Shown: piece after piece, positions 25,911 to 37,863 of the stretch
How positions within the stretch are numbered: position 1 is the stretch's first letter
How the letters are laid out: the number at the start of each line of letters is the position of its first letter
Source: Wuchereria bancrofti
Taxonomy: Eukaryota > Nematoda > Chromadorea > Rhabditida > Onchocercidae
DNA length: 64,000 nt
Assembly: GCA_005281725.1 (NCBI GenBank)
Contig: SSBO01000009.1
Span: 2,390,045-2,454,044, forward strand
Reading direction: 5' to 3'
The notes under the pieces: generated by a model
What the model saw: the letters and a program-made list of their open reading frames with translations, nothing else
What the model was told of the DNA's origin: nothing
Databases searched by the model: none
Position numbers and translations under genes: made by a program

Positions 25911-26179
25911 TATATATATATATTTTTTTTTATAATTTTTAATTTAATTTTTAATTTCCTTCTTTTTTTTTTTTATTATAATTTCTTCTTTTATTTTTGT
26001 GAAATTTTCGATCTTTTTTCATTTTTTTTTCTGCTGTTATCCTCTTTATCCTATTTTTTTATTTTTTATTTTTTTTTTGTTATCGTATCGAATTATAATA
26101 TAATGAATGATCACATTGCATTAATCATTCGTTTATATATTTCGTTTAATAAACCATTCCTAAATAAGTAGCACAAGAT

Positions 26180-26290
26180 TAAAGTGTGAACTATAAGTTC
26201 ATTCTTTTTTTTACGTTAATTAATCTTTTTATCACAACGTGAACAATAAGCACGTCTTTATTACGTTATGACACGTGAACTATAAATGTA
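26180..26290. repeat. Short array of GTGAAC-ATAA motifs
   Basis: Three spaced copies of a GTGAACnATAA word occur at about 26186, 26240 and 26274, two of them preceded by ACGT. One reads ACGTGAACAATAAGCACGT. In reverse complement this resembles units of the minisatellite at 29.44-29.77 kb. Confidence 0.45.
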
Positions 26291-28800
26291 TTCGTATTAT
26301 GCTGATCAGTTTTTTTTTTTTTTAATGATATAATATCACATAATTTATAGTTAATAAAAAATAAACAAAACCAAATTATTGGATAGAAATGGAATTGATT
26401 AGAATTGCTTAAAATAAAAAGATAGATATAAAGATAGATATACTTATGGAATCTTTGATTAATTTTGAAATTTAAATAAGTCCAAGAAAAATGCAATAGT
26501 TATTACAATTATCAAATCATTTCTTATCATACATTTCTCTCATAACAGATCTCTACAATATGTATAATAAATCAGGCAGATAAATAGACGTATCCGAAAT
26601 GTAAAATGGGTAATTGATCAATTTCTAATTTCCACCATATTTCCTTATTCTTCCTTTAATTCTTCTTTTAATTAATTTCTAATTAAATCTTTTAACTAAT
26701 CTATATGATTTAACCTTTCATCTAATTTATCATATAAATCATTTAGCAACTGTAAAAAAAAAAATTATTGAAAATATTTCTTTCTTTTTTCCTCAAATGA
26801 ATGAATTGATTCATTTTTTTTTTCTTTTCCTCTTTTTTTTTCTTTTTTTTCCTCTATGTAAAACAGATTATTGTAATATCCATTAAATGGGTCATTGAAT
26901 TTACTTTTTAATCTGAATTATCTTAATCTGTAATTTAAGGAAATGAAAAGATTAATGTTTGACATAAAAATATATCATATCTACAATCTTTTCATTACAT
27001 TGCTTTTCTTTTCTTTCCTTTCATTTCATTTCGTTTTTCTTTTTTTTTTGCTTTTTATTTTTTCTGTCATTTTGCTCAAGTAATAATAATATGAGCAAAT
27101 AAATATATAATATAATATGATATATCATATAAATTTTATTTGTGAGAATGTTTATTCCTTTAAATTTACCTTACTATTTCGCATATATCAATTGAATAAT
27201 TAATTAATTAATTAATCAATTAATTGCTCAGTTATCCTATTACCAACTGAAATTTTGTGCTGAATAATAGGACGCAAAACCTGTTTCACCATATTTTAAT
27301 CTTCTTTCTCAATTTTATCTAGAATTTAATATTTGATAAAAATGCTCACAAATTTATTATTACTTTATATTATTTAAAGTTTAAATTGCATTAAATATTT
27401 AATTTTAAGAAGTTAAATTTTTGAAGTAATTAAACTACTACTACTTTTTTTCTTGATATAAATCTTAGAAATTATGAATATGAAAAATAAATGGAATGAA
27501 ATTATGAACATGAATGATAAATACTTGGAGCTAATTAATAGCATAATTAATAATTAACTAATTTAATAGCACAGATTAATTGTTAGATAAACAATAAGAA
27601 GGTGAAAATTTGAAAATTGATTAATAATAAATACATGATGCCATTTTATCCTATGCAACCATCTATTGCAAGAGTACCCTTCTTCTTCTTCTTTTAATAA
27701 TTTTCGCACAATAATTCAATCTTTTCAACGAAAGAAAAATTCATTGATTTAAATGAAACATTCATACATATACACTTTAAAATTTCAAAATAATCATTGA
27801 TTACAGGTATGTAATTTAACATATTCATATATATGTATGCTTATTCATAAGTTAAATTAAAGAAATGAATGTGATAAATCTAAATTTCTCTTCTACCTGT
27901 CCTAAAAATTAGCGAAATTAAAATTTTTACTAATAAATTGGAGCAATTACTTTTTCTTTCTTCTATTTCGGAAATATTTTAATCGATTGATTGTATTATG
28001 ACATTGTGACCATTATAACTGTAATTTTCATTTTACGATTAATTTTCGAACAAAGATGGCGAGAAGGAAAGAGAGAGAGAGAAAGAGAGAAAAGTGGAAG
28101 AGAAGGTGAAAAATAGAAATTCTACTAAAAATGAGTGATAGCATAAGAGCTTTGACATTCTTTTTTTTTTTTTGAAATGTATTGGTTCATTATTGCTTCT
28201 TTTTTTTTTTGCAAAATTACTTTACACAAAACGTTTTTTATTTTTACATCTTTTCATCGTATGTTAGCTTTTTGTTTACGTGTCGTATACTATTGTATAC
28301 TACTTGTTTTTTTTTTTTTTTTTTTTTTTTACGTAATGTTTGCTTAAGTACATAAAAGTAATTGTTAAATAAATTCCATCTGTGATTAATTTATCATTTT
28401 ATCCTAATTTCTTTTTTTATTTACTGAAGCAAACAATTAATTGAAAAATGTACGCAAATAATTGTTTGAATTATCAATAATTTTATCAGTTAATGAAATG
28501 AATAAGAAATAATTAATTGAAAGTTGGTAAAATGAATAAAAAACAATAATTAATTAAAAATTAACAAATAATTAAATAAGTTAAATTAATTTCTTACATC
28601 TATAATATGCTCTAAAAATGTTAGTTTATATTTAGTAATGATAGGTAGAAAAGAAAAAAAAATCACTATCGATCATACTTTTTCTCTTTTTCATTACTTA
28701 TTTACTATATGAATACGTGTTTTACGTGAAAGCATTGTATGTAAATTAATCAATGAATGCGAATCTCATTTAAATTACTAACAATATTATATGTTCATCA

Positions 28801-28802
28801 GA
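28801..28802 (+). promoter_or_regulatory. Probable SL trans-splice acceptor of the kelch gene
   Basis: TTCATCAG ends at 28801, three bases before the ATG at 28805. No upstream exon is visible. In nematodes such a site directly before the start codon is typical of spliced-leader addition. This is an inference. Confidence 0.5.
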
Positions 28803-28804
28803 TA

Positions 28805-31800
28805 ATGTATTGGACGATAACAATTGAAGGTGGTCCAAAACGTGTAAATCATGCAGCAGTAGCATTAAATGATCAAATTTATTCATTTGGTGGTTACTGT
28901 TCCGGTGAACTTTATGATGGTAGTCAACCGGTTGATGTACACGTCTTAGATACTGGTTTGTTCTTTGTTCTTTTTCTTTAAAAAAAAATCTCATTTATCT
29001 TTTTTCATATATTTTTGTTCATCTGTTTATTAATATATTACATTTATCATATTAATTATTATATCTTTATCATATAATTTGTTTAAAAGATATTACATTT
29101 GTTTCAATTGCATTTTTGAATCGCAATGATATAAATTTTAATGTTATTTTCATATACTTTCAAAATGCAATATATTATTTCAATATAATATACAAATTTA
29201 TATTATTATGTTTAATTTAAAAAATTCATTGAATTTTTAACGTATATCGAATATACGTAATATTAATAATAGTATTGAATACACGTAATTAATATACGTA
29301 ATAGAGTTTAAAAAAGAAAATTGTCCTATCATAACCTCTCGGATATATTACCTTTCACATTCATATATATCATAACAAATTGTGAACCTTTTTATTTCAT
29401 TGTGACCAACGTGTTGCCGGTTAAAAGTTGATAAGTTTACCTGTGGTACTTGCGTAACCTGTAATGCTTATTTTGCCGGTGCTTATTGTTTAACGTAAGA
29501 TTCCTGTTTAACATGTTGTTTATTATTTCACCTGAGCTTTCTATCTGATGCGTAATTTACTATTTCACGTAAGCTTCCTTTTCGACACGTGGTTTATTAT
29601 TTCACCTAAAGTTCCTATCTGACGTGTAATTTATTATTTTACGTAAGGTTCCTTTTTCATACATGGTTTGTTACTTCACTTAAGGTTCTTCCTATCTGAC
29701 ACGTAGTTCCACGCAAGCTTCTTTTTTGACACGTGGTTTATTATTTCACATAAGGTTTCTGTTTGATATTGATTTTGCTATAATATTTTGCTTTATTTAT
29801 TTCATACATTTTTTGCCTGCTTGATATTTTGTGCAAGAAAAAAAAAGAGGAAAAATAACATTAATATTATCAGGAAATTATCGTTGGCGTAAATTAACGG
29901 TACGAACGGATAATAACGAAAGTAAAACTACTTATCCATCTGTATCACAGAATAATTGGCCATATCAACGATATGGTCATACAGTTGTTGAATATAATGG
30001 TAAGGCATATTTATGGGGTGGACGAAATGACGAATTTGGTGCGTGTTCCAAAATGTACTGCTTTGATCCAGGTATGATTTCGTCTTTTTTCTTTTACTAG
30101 TTAAAGATTTAAGAGAAAAAATTATTAGAAATTCAGATGAGTTCAAAATCAAATCTTTATAGAAAAAAAATTGAGATTTAGAAATAAAAAGCAAAATTCT
30201 TGTAGATAATTATTAAGTTTTTTTGAAATTAATATGATTGCTAAATTTTGACGATATTTTGCATTAGGAAATTGAATTCCAAAATTTGACTTAGCAATTT
30301 TTATTTGCCATGAAAGGTTTATATCTGTCAAATTTGTGTTTGTCTTCAATCTTTGAAAAGATTACTCTCGGAACTTCGAAACATCAATTTTGAGAAGTTC
30401 TTTAACACCTCTTGATTTCTATGATATAAATGGAGTCATATTTGTTTTTGAGGTTATAGTTTAATTTCAGAAGCGGTTACTTGGTCAGTCGTTCCTTCTG
30501 AAGGTGAAGCACCACCAGCACGTGATGGGCATAGTGCTGTGGTAGTCGATGATCTGATGTTTATGTTTGGTGGTTTTGAGGAAGATTCACAGAGGTATGC
30601 TTTTCTTTATTTGATATTTAAGCTGTGAGTATCAGAATTCATAACTCATCATTAGAATAGAATCGGATGATCCGCTCTTGTTTAACTACATCTCATCAGA
30701 ATAAGTTATATGATTTTAAAGTAATCGATAGCTATATGGTAGTGAAAGCATATTACCTCTTCTATTGCCTATTAATTTATGTTTATCTTAATATTTTCGT
30801 AAAAAGATCTGTGCTTAACTGATTGTGAGAGCACTTTGTTTTTTTATATTTGTTTTATCACACTTTTTCGTCTTTTGTTATACTGTATTTCTTACATTTA
30901 CCTGTAATGGTGTTTTTCCATTGCCTTGATTGATTATTGGAAAATTTTCGTAAAATTTGTTGATTCCAGATTTAGTCAAGAAACCTTTGCTTATAATTTC
31001 AAACGGAGGAAATGGTATGAATTGAAAACAACGGTAAATTCTTTGTTCTTCTTTAGAAGATATTAGTATGATCATTATTGAAGGTTCAGTTTTTAATTGT
31101 TAACATCTGTCTATTATGTTTGATTTGCAAGAATCTTATGTAGTTTTTGAAGTTATGATTCATCTGGTCTAAAATTTATAAAATTATTAGCAAAATTAAA
31201 TAGTGCTAATAATTTTACTGTCGAACTTAAGTGATGACTGGTGGATGATTCAAAATTCTATGAAATATTTTGATTTTATATGAATTTATTTCACTGCATT
31301 TTTTTTTTCGCATCAAAACTGTTCTTGTTTGCATTCATTGGAATATTAATGCAGGGTGAATTGCCGCAGTGGCGAGATTTTCATACAGCTTGTGTTATAA
31401 ACAAAAAAATGTACATATTTGGTGGGCGTAGCGATTTGCATGGTGCATTTCATAGCTCTCGAGATTATTATTCTGACGTGCTCAAAGTGCTGAATTTAAA
31501 GACAGGCCGTTGGGAAGATCCAAAAGTGACTGGTGATTGTCCATGTGGTCGACGAAGTCATAGTGCCTGCAAGTTTTCCTTTTTTGTTAAAATATACCGT
31601 TGACATGTGATATCAAGAACTAAGTGTGAATCGAAATAGGCTCATCCGAATTCTGTTTGCTGAAGAATTCCGGGTTCGGATGTATTTTTATTATGTTTCT
31701 TTGAGTTGTGATAATATGTTCCAGGGGTCCGTAATAATAAGATGTATATATTTGGTGGATATTTGGGTACCGAAAATCGGCATTTAAATGAATTGCATGA

Positions 31801-33235
31801 ATTTGATCCTGCAACATCGTGCTGGCGTCGTTTAAAACCATTCGGTACAGGTCCTTCACCGAGGCGAAGACAATGTGTGGTTGTCGTTGGTGAACGCGTT
31901 TTCTTGTTTGGTGGTACTATGTAAGTTGTATAGCTTATTTCGCTGTGACAGCTTTAGAGTAATTTCAGTTGATGAAATTTTTTTTATTGCTCAGACTGGT
32001 GCATTTGGTGGACATTGAGTTGTCGAATTAATTAGACTGCTGTCGGTTGTTGTCAACCATAAGTTCCTCTTCTTGCCGTTCTATTGTTTAGTTTTTAAAC
32101 CAGAAGTACTAATTTAAGGAAGTTACCGGATACTCTTATCATATGTTACTATTGTTTTGTCTTATTGTTATAAAAGTGCTCTGTAACTTTAGAAAAGCAC
32201 GTAACTGATATTTAATTTTTTGATAGCAATTCAATGAATAATATCGCTGTTAATTAACGCTGATGTTTATAAAAGTATCATTTCTCAAAAAATTTCGTCA
32301 TATTTCCTCTTTTCTCTTTAATTGCTAATAAAAAATATGAAAATTAGTAAAAGCTTTACTAATTTAGCTAGCTTAAGGAAAAATTTAAGCATAATGGAAA
32401 GTTTAAAACTCGATAGAAAAAAGGAATTTTACGCACAATACTTGATAATAATACGGAATCCGTCATAATAATACGGAATCCGTCATATGTAGCAGAAAAT
32501 AATAATTTAAAATATTTTGTAGCAACAAAATTCTCCAATATATGGTATAGTAACTCCGTAAATGAAGCATAACCATTTATTCATTGCAGGCCTTCCAATT
32601 CGAAGAAAATGGATCCCGTACATAGTGGTCTTTGTGACCTCTCTGATCTTCATGTACTTGATTACGGTTCGTTCGTTCATGGTCGTGCCTTAATTTTCTT
32701 TAATGTCTTAGTTTTTTGCATTCCATTTATTATAAAGATCATACCGCTTCTTATATTCTAAAGATTTGTCAATTTATAGAAAACTGATGGTTAATTCAGG
32801 TTCAATTTGTTTCAGCACCAACTCTGAAGGATCTTGCCGCTAATGCTGTTATAAGAAATGGTTTAAACGAAAGATTTTCTGATTTGATTCCAAGTGATCT
32901 GAAGTAGGCTTCATTCCATTTTATTCTCAACTTTTTCTTGAGAGATTAGTTAGACATATGTTCTACGTGTTTTTTTTTTAATGATTCGGTTCATAATAAT
33001 GATTATCCACTGTCGAAGTGCAATCACATAATTCAATCAGTAATTGACTACTGCACATTAGTATTTATTTTATTTTTTTCTATTGCATACCAAAATACTT
33101 TGTACTTTATGAATGCCATCAAAACACTGGTTAATAGAATGTCTGCAGTTTTTCATTCTCTCCTAATCTTTCAGGCAGGACCTTCGGATGATGACACAGC
33201 CAAACAAAATAACTCTTACTCGATATGATGGTTGA
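28805..33235 (+). CDS. klhdc3: Kelch-domain protein KLHDC3 orthologue, 9 exons, 390 residues
   Basis: Exons 28805-28955, 29874-30071, 30471-30594, 30970-31033, 31355-31568, 31725-31920, 32590-32666, 32816-32903 and 33175-33235 sum to 1,173 nt with continuous phase. Six kelch blades carry FGGYCSGE, WGGRNDEFGAC, FGGFEED, FGGRSDLHGAFHS, FGGYLGTENRH and FGGTMP, in the order and spacing of animal KLHDC3. The start (WTITIEGGPKRVNHAAVAL) and the block PSPRRRQCVVVVGERVFLF also match. Vertebrate KLHDC3 is a substrate receptor of the cullin-2 ubiquitin ligase and reads C-terminal glycine degrons; the same job here is inferred. The protein itself ends RYDG. Intron 5 seems to use a GC donor (31569-31570). 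Intron 1 contains a minisatellite. Length is close to the human protein. Confidence 0.95.
29495..29770. repeat. Minisatellite with alternating 39- and 35-bp units in kelch intron 1
   Basis: Long units (about 39 bp, of the type GTAAGCTTCC..GTGGTTTATTATTTCACCT) alternate with short ones (about 35 bp, of the type AAAGTTCCTATCTGA..ATTTACTATTTCAC), giving a higher-order period near 74 bp over about 3.5 periods. The sixth unit is truncated to about 31 bp. Related words extend upstream to about 29440. The units carry CACGTGG-like and TTATTATTTCAC words. Confidence 0.75.
32445..32486. repeat. Two tandem 20-bp units with a near-palindromic core
   Basis: The unit ATAATAATACGGAATCCGTC occurs twice in direct succession inside intron 6 of the kelch gene. 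Its core ACGGAATCCGT is symmetric around the central base. Confidence 0.85.
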
Positions 33236-36200
33236 ACATTTTCCTCTCTACTGATCACACTTTGTGAATTTTAAATGTTTTTTATGCTTGTACTGAAGGA
33301 AATTGATGCTCTTTTTTCATCTAAAAGTGGAATAAATCGTAATTAAATTTTTTTCTGACAAGTGCAGAATTGAATCATTATTGTTATGTTGAAATTGAAT
33401 ATTAAATTAAAGTTTTATAGGAGAATGAAGAAAAATTTTAGAAGGTTCTGTTTAAAATTAAATGATAATCTATATAGATGACAAGTGCATCGTTCTTTCA
33501 TTTTTTTTTTATTTTTTGTTCATCTTAAAGCTTTTAAAATGTTGCTACTTAATTTAGTTCATTGTTACCTATCGAGATTTAAATTACACCACTACTCTTG
33601 TACATCTATTATGTTTATTTGGCTCTATATTTAGTTTCATTGATCCAGCGAATTTGCACAACTGTTCATGACTTTTTATTGTTTTTTCTTTCGCATTATA
33701 ACTCTACATATTATTGAAATTATTATTACTGCTTTTCCTTTTAATTTTGATAATGTTGCCTATACTTGTATTAAATCACTGCACTTTTTTATTTTTTTCA
33801 CTTTAATGAAGGCGTTGGATGAATCGGAATTTTAGTAGCTCAATTTTTCAAATTTATCACTCCTTGTATTTTTTAATCAATAGGAATCAATCTTCTGAAC
33901 TATTCTTCATGCCTTATAAGTTATAAAATCGATAAAACGATGTAATAAAATGAATATGACATATCCTTGAAGTAACTACGGGAAATCAAAATAGTTGAAA
34001 TATTCCATACTTTCCTGCATTATGTTTCGTATTGAAGATTCAGCATGTTAAACATTGATATTTCCTGAAAAATAATCTTCAAGATTAATCCGATTAAATC
34101 GTTTATTTCTAACTTTTATCCCAATATTTTACTTTTTTTTTTCTTTCTTGAATCCATCAAATTTTTTAGGAGCTGTAATGCTCGTTCGTTTCTTACTTTT
34201 TTCCCCACTAAATTTTAATGTCATTCAATCTCTTTCTCCATTTACAATAGCAAACAGATAAAGCACCTGTGTGAAAGATTTGTTCGACTAAAAATTCTCT
34301 ATCAAATGAACATTTTACTTTCAAAGGATTATTTTAATACCATAGTTTCAATTTTAATTAGTGATATTACAATGAATGTGTAAATTCTATGATACATTCA
34401 TATTTTATTGGGTAGTTTTCTTTTATTATTTTTGAAAAATTCCTTCTTTTTCTCTCAATGAGTAGTGAAATGGTTCATTCCGGAACGCTTATGCTTTCTT
34501 TTTTCACTCTAAATTAAACTTATTCCTTGATATCATTTTATAAATTTTCTATACGATATATATGAAAAATCTAGGCTTATGTTTTTTTTGTGTTTAGATA
34601 TAAATAGTTAGTTGACGTATCTAAACGTTTTGCAACTTTTTTTCATTTTGAAACTTATCAATTTCTTCCTATGCTTCAGTAACATTTGATGTACTTACAA
34701 TCAAAATCTTTTATTCCTCAAGTTTTTCTTTTTTATAAAATAAAGATAAGTTAATAACGTTGTTCTTCAACTTCTGAACCTAGTTTAATTAATACTACTG
34801 TGTATGATTGATCTTCAAAATTATTTTTGATCAACTTAATACAGTGTCACAGTTATTGTAATAGTGACAATAGCAGTAGAAGTAGCATTAGTAATAATAA
34901 ATCTCAAAATAAGAAAAAAAATCATTTAGTGGTGATAGTGATTTCTTCCACCAATGGAAGATTTATTTATTCGTTGTACAGATTTATACTAAATTCACTG
35001 CACATTTATGTTTGACGTAATCCGTGATAACGATATCAATGTCTATATTTTAATTCGAAATTTGCTTTTTTCTTTTTACGAATTAATAAGATGTTTTGAT
35101 TATATCTTGATCACCATTCATTAATGCATGATTATCATATTGCTACACATTAATCCAGAAAAATGTTTTGAAATTGGGAATAATTATCATTTTCCATGAA
35201 AAAAAATAGATTTTATAAAATTAATGTAAAGATGTAGTTTTTTAACCTTTTCTTCTTTTTTGCATATTTTGTAAATGCAAAAAATAAAGATAACTTGTAA
35301 ACACCATCTTAGTGTCATTTTTTTAGCAGTAATGAATGAAAGAAAAGCAAAAAAGTTTGAAATTTTTTACTTCCATTTATACATCATAACATCATCTTAT
35401 GTGATTCAGTTAATAAATACACGACACAGTTACAGTTAAATTTTCGTAAATTTAAAGATAGAAAATGAAAATAGAAGAATATAGGGATGGAGAAATCCAT
35501 TTGTTAGTTGAATCAGTATAATTAAATATATGATGTCCATATTTCAATGAACTTTTTATAATTTTCGGCTATTCTTTCTCGTTCCTTTTTTCTGCAACTA
35601 TAATAAGACTGTTAAGTTAATAAATAATTATATTACCGAGAATCGAGACTATACTGTTTATATTCTATCATTTCTATTCAATTCTTCATATATACATGCT
35701 TTTTCTTTCTTGAATACATTCACAATAACAATTTTAACAAAAAACGTTGCAGTGTTGCTAATTAAATTTTTAAAAAATCTATTTAAAAAAAAGAAGAAAT
35801 GTTGCATTTTTTAAGTGAATTTAAAAATTTTTTCTTTTCAAAAAAATTTTTCTTCTGAATCTTAATTGGGATAATGTTGCATATAATTAACATCATATTA
35901 AAATTTGTGTCACTTTTCACAGTTGATATATGCTATATATTTTGTACAATTTACGTCATCATGCTTTACGTCGGATCTAATTAATTACAAATTTATAGTG
36001 GTGATTTATTAGAATTTGCTTGGTCGATCTATTGTTGTTCACTTATTATAATTAATTTTATTATTTACTGCATTAACTAATACAATTGTAAAATTAACAG
36101 AATAATTAGTTTAGTTCTAAGTGATTAAATCGTCATAGTTACTCATTACTAATAATTCATTCCGTTAATCTGCTATAATTTCGCTTCAACGCATTCATTG

Positions 36201-37827
36201 TAAATTATTTTATGAAATGAGAAAGTTATTGTGATTATTTTTCAGCTTGTCTTATAAATCTTATAATAAACCTTTTTTCATGAAATTTCAAGCGTATTTA
36301 AAATTATCATTAATAACGTTACTTGATTTCCTCATTTCTTAAATCCTTTTTTTGATAGATTGTTCATTTGATTATTCTAGGAGATTAACGGAATGAAGTT
36401 TTCCATCCAATTAATTATGCATTTCATTTTTTTTTTCGATATTAACCTGATCGTTATCTTTAAAACCTGATTAAAATTCACTGAAACAAAAACTTCGTTT
36501 AGTTTGTCCATTTTACTCACTGAAATATATCTTCGTTTACACTTACTGTTCCGTGATAATATTTTAAAAGTCAGGGAAAAATAATTCTTTTATTGAATTC
36601 ATCAATTTCATAGCCTATAATTTTTTCTCCTATCGATTGTCTAGCGTTTATTTCAAGGAAGAATGAGCAATTTTAGAGAAGAAAAGGATTTAATTTTTTT
36701 CTTGAAGAAAAAAATATTTTTAAGTCATTCAACCAAAAATCCTACATAGGCTTAAGTAAGCAAATTGACTTCTTGGTTTACGAAAAATTTCCATTTCTTC
36801 ATTTCTTTTAATATGCAAATCCGGAAGAAAAATTAATTTCTATATTTTTTCATATTTCATCCTTCTTCTCCTTTCCGCCGTCAATCTAAAATTATTATTC
36901 CTGAAACTTCTTTTAAACCTAGGATTCTTTTATGCTTGTCGTAAAATGAAATAAATTTTGAAATTAAAATGGAGAGCAATTTTTTTTTCTATTACAGAGT
37001 TAATATAAATTAGTAAATTGTTAGTGAAAAATAGCCTTAACTAGAAATTTGCTTTAGAAGTGTATTGAATTTGTCGTATATTGATTTATTTACTATTTTA
37101 TAGATCTATTTTTTTTATAATTGAAGTAAAATATCCGTTGTAGACGTTATGTTTTCTCGAACAATCATTTATGTATAAATGTTGCCATGGCGAAATATCA
37201 CAATTGTCGATTTGAATTTTGATTGCAAGTTTCTTTTCGTTTTTTGATGATTAAGCAATAGAAAATATTCGTCATTTTATTAATCAATTAAACGTTAGTT
37301 ATTTGAATTAAATAACTAAGTACTCGAAAAGTAAAGGATTTGGGCTTCTTTTAATTTTGAAATTTTATTTTTTTTCCTCAAATTTTCGTTTGTAGAACAA
37401 AAATTTCTTGTAGAACTAAGTGCGTAAATTGTTTTACATTATTCAAATTTGCTTATCACAAATTCCTTGCTTCTTTTCTTTCCGTTTTACCGAAAGGCCT
37501 AGAAGAAAGTTTCTTGAGAACTTTTTTTCTTTTTTAAGAGGAAATCTTCTTATACTCAATTGCATCCTTTACATTAACGAATCTGGAGATTAGATAAATA
37601 ATATTAAGATTAATATTTACGATATTCATAATTGTCTAACTGTTGTACTATCTGTCATTATCTGTATATCAGGCTATTCAAGGTTGATTGCATAATTAAC
37701 ACTGTTCTCGTCTTATGATTGGTATATTTTATCATCTGTTGTGTAATAATATTTGGATATTCGCCAGTTATGTGAATCATAATAATCATGATTTTATAAA
37801 TATCCGGAATTTGTTTAATCATTTTCA
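33236..37827. other. Intergenic interval between the kelch gene and RCE1
   Basis: There is no splice-consistent coding sequence on either strand. A poly-A signal AATAAA for the kelch gene lies near 33331. Composition is slightly less AT-biased than in the 4-28 kb part. The 62-codon frame near 34.83 kb lacks an ATG and family features. Confidence 0.55.
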
Positions 37828-37828
37828 G

Positions 37829-37863
37829 GATGTAATATCGAAGCGATAGATTATGCTAAAGTG
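37829..37863 (+). promoter_or_regulatory. Probable trans-spliced 5' leader of RCE1
   Basis: ATTTTCAG ends at 37828, 35 bases before the ATG at 37864. The leader is open in the gene's frame (reads CNIEAIDYAKV), so an additional upstream coding exon is also possible, but none was found. Confidence 0.45.

Larger units (their letters stand above)
16921..28800. other. 12-kb gene-poor interval
   Basis: Microsatellites, trinucleotide (ATT)n tracts and A/T homopolymers dominate. The only patches with less biased composition are 21100-21500 (an unrecognised 87-codon minus-strand frame beside a dispersed repeat), 25730-25910 (an unrecognised plus-strand frame) and 26180-26290 (a short repeated motif). 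None can be joined into a gene. Confidence 0.5.

Noticed and set aside
28770..28994. Minus-strand frame over kelch exon 1 (likewise 29928-30194 and 31620-31859)
   Set aside because: Antisense shadows of well-supported kelch exons.
29495..29770. CRISPR-like array appearance (regular units)
   Set aside because: Units are contiguous and diverged without unique spacers, and lie in a eukaryotic intron; it is a minisatellite.
34827..35015. 62-codon plus-strand frame downstream of the kelch gene
   Set aside because: S/N-rich then K-rich by composition, no ATG start, no splice signals that make sense.
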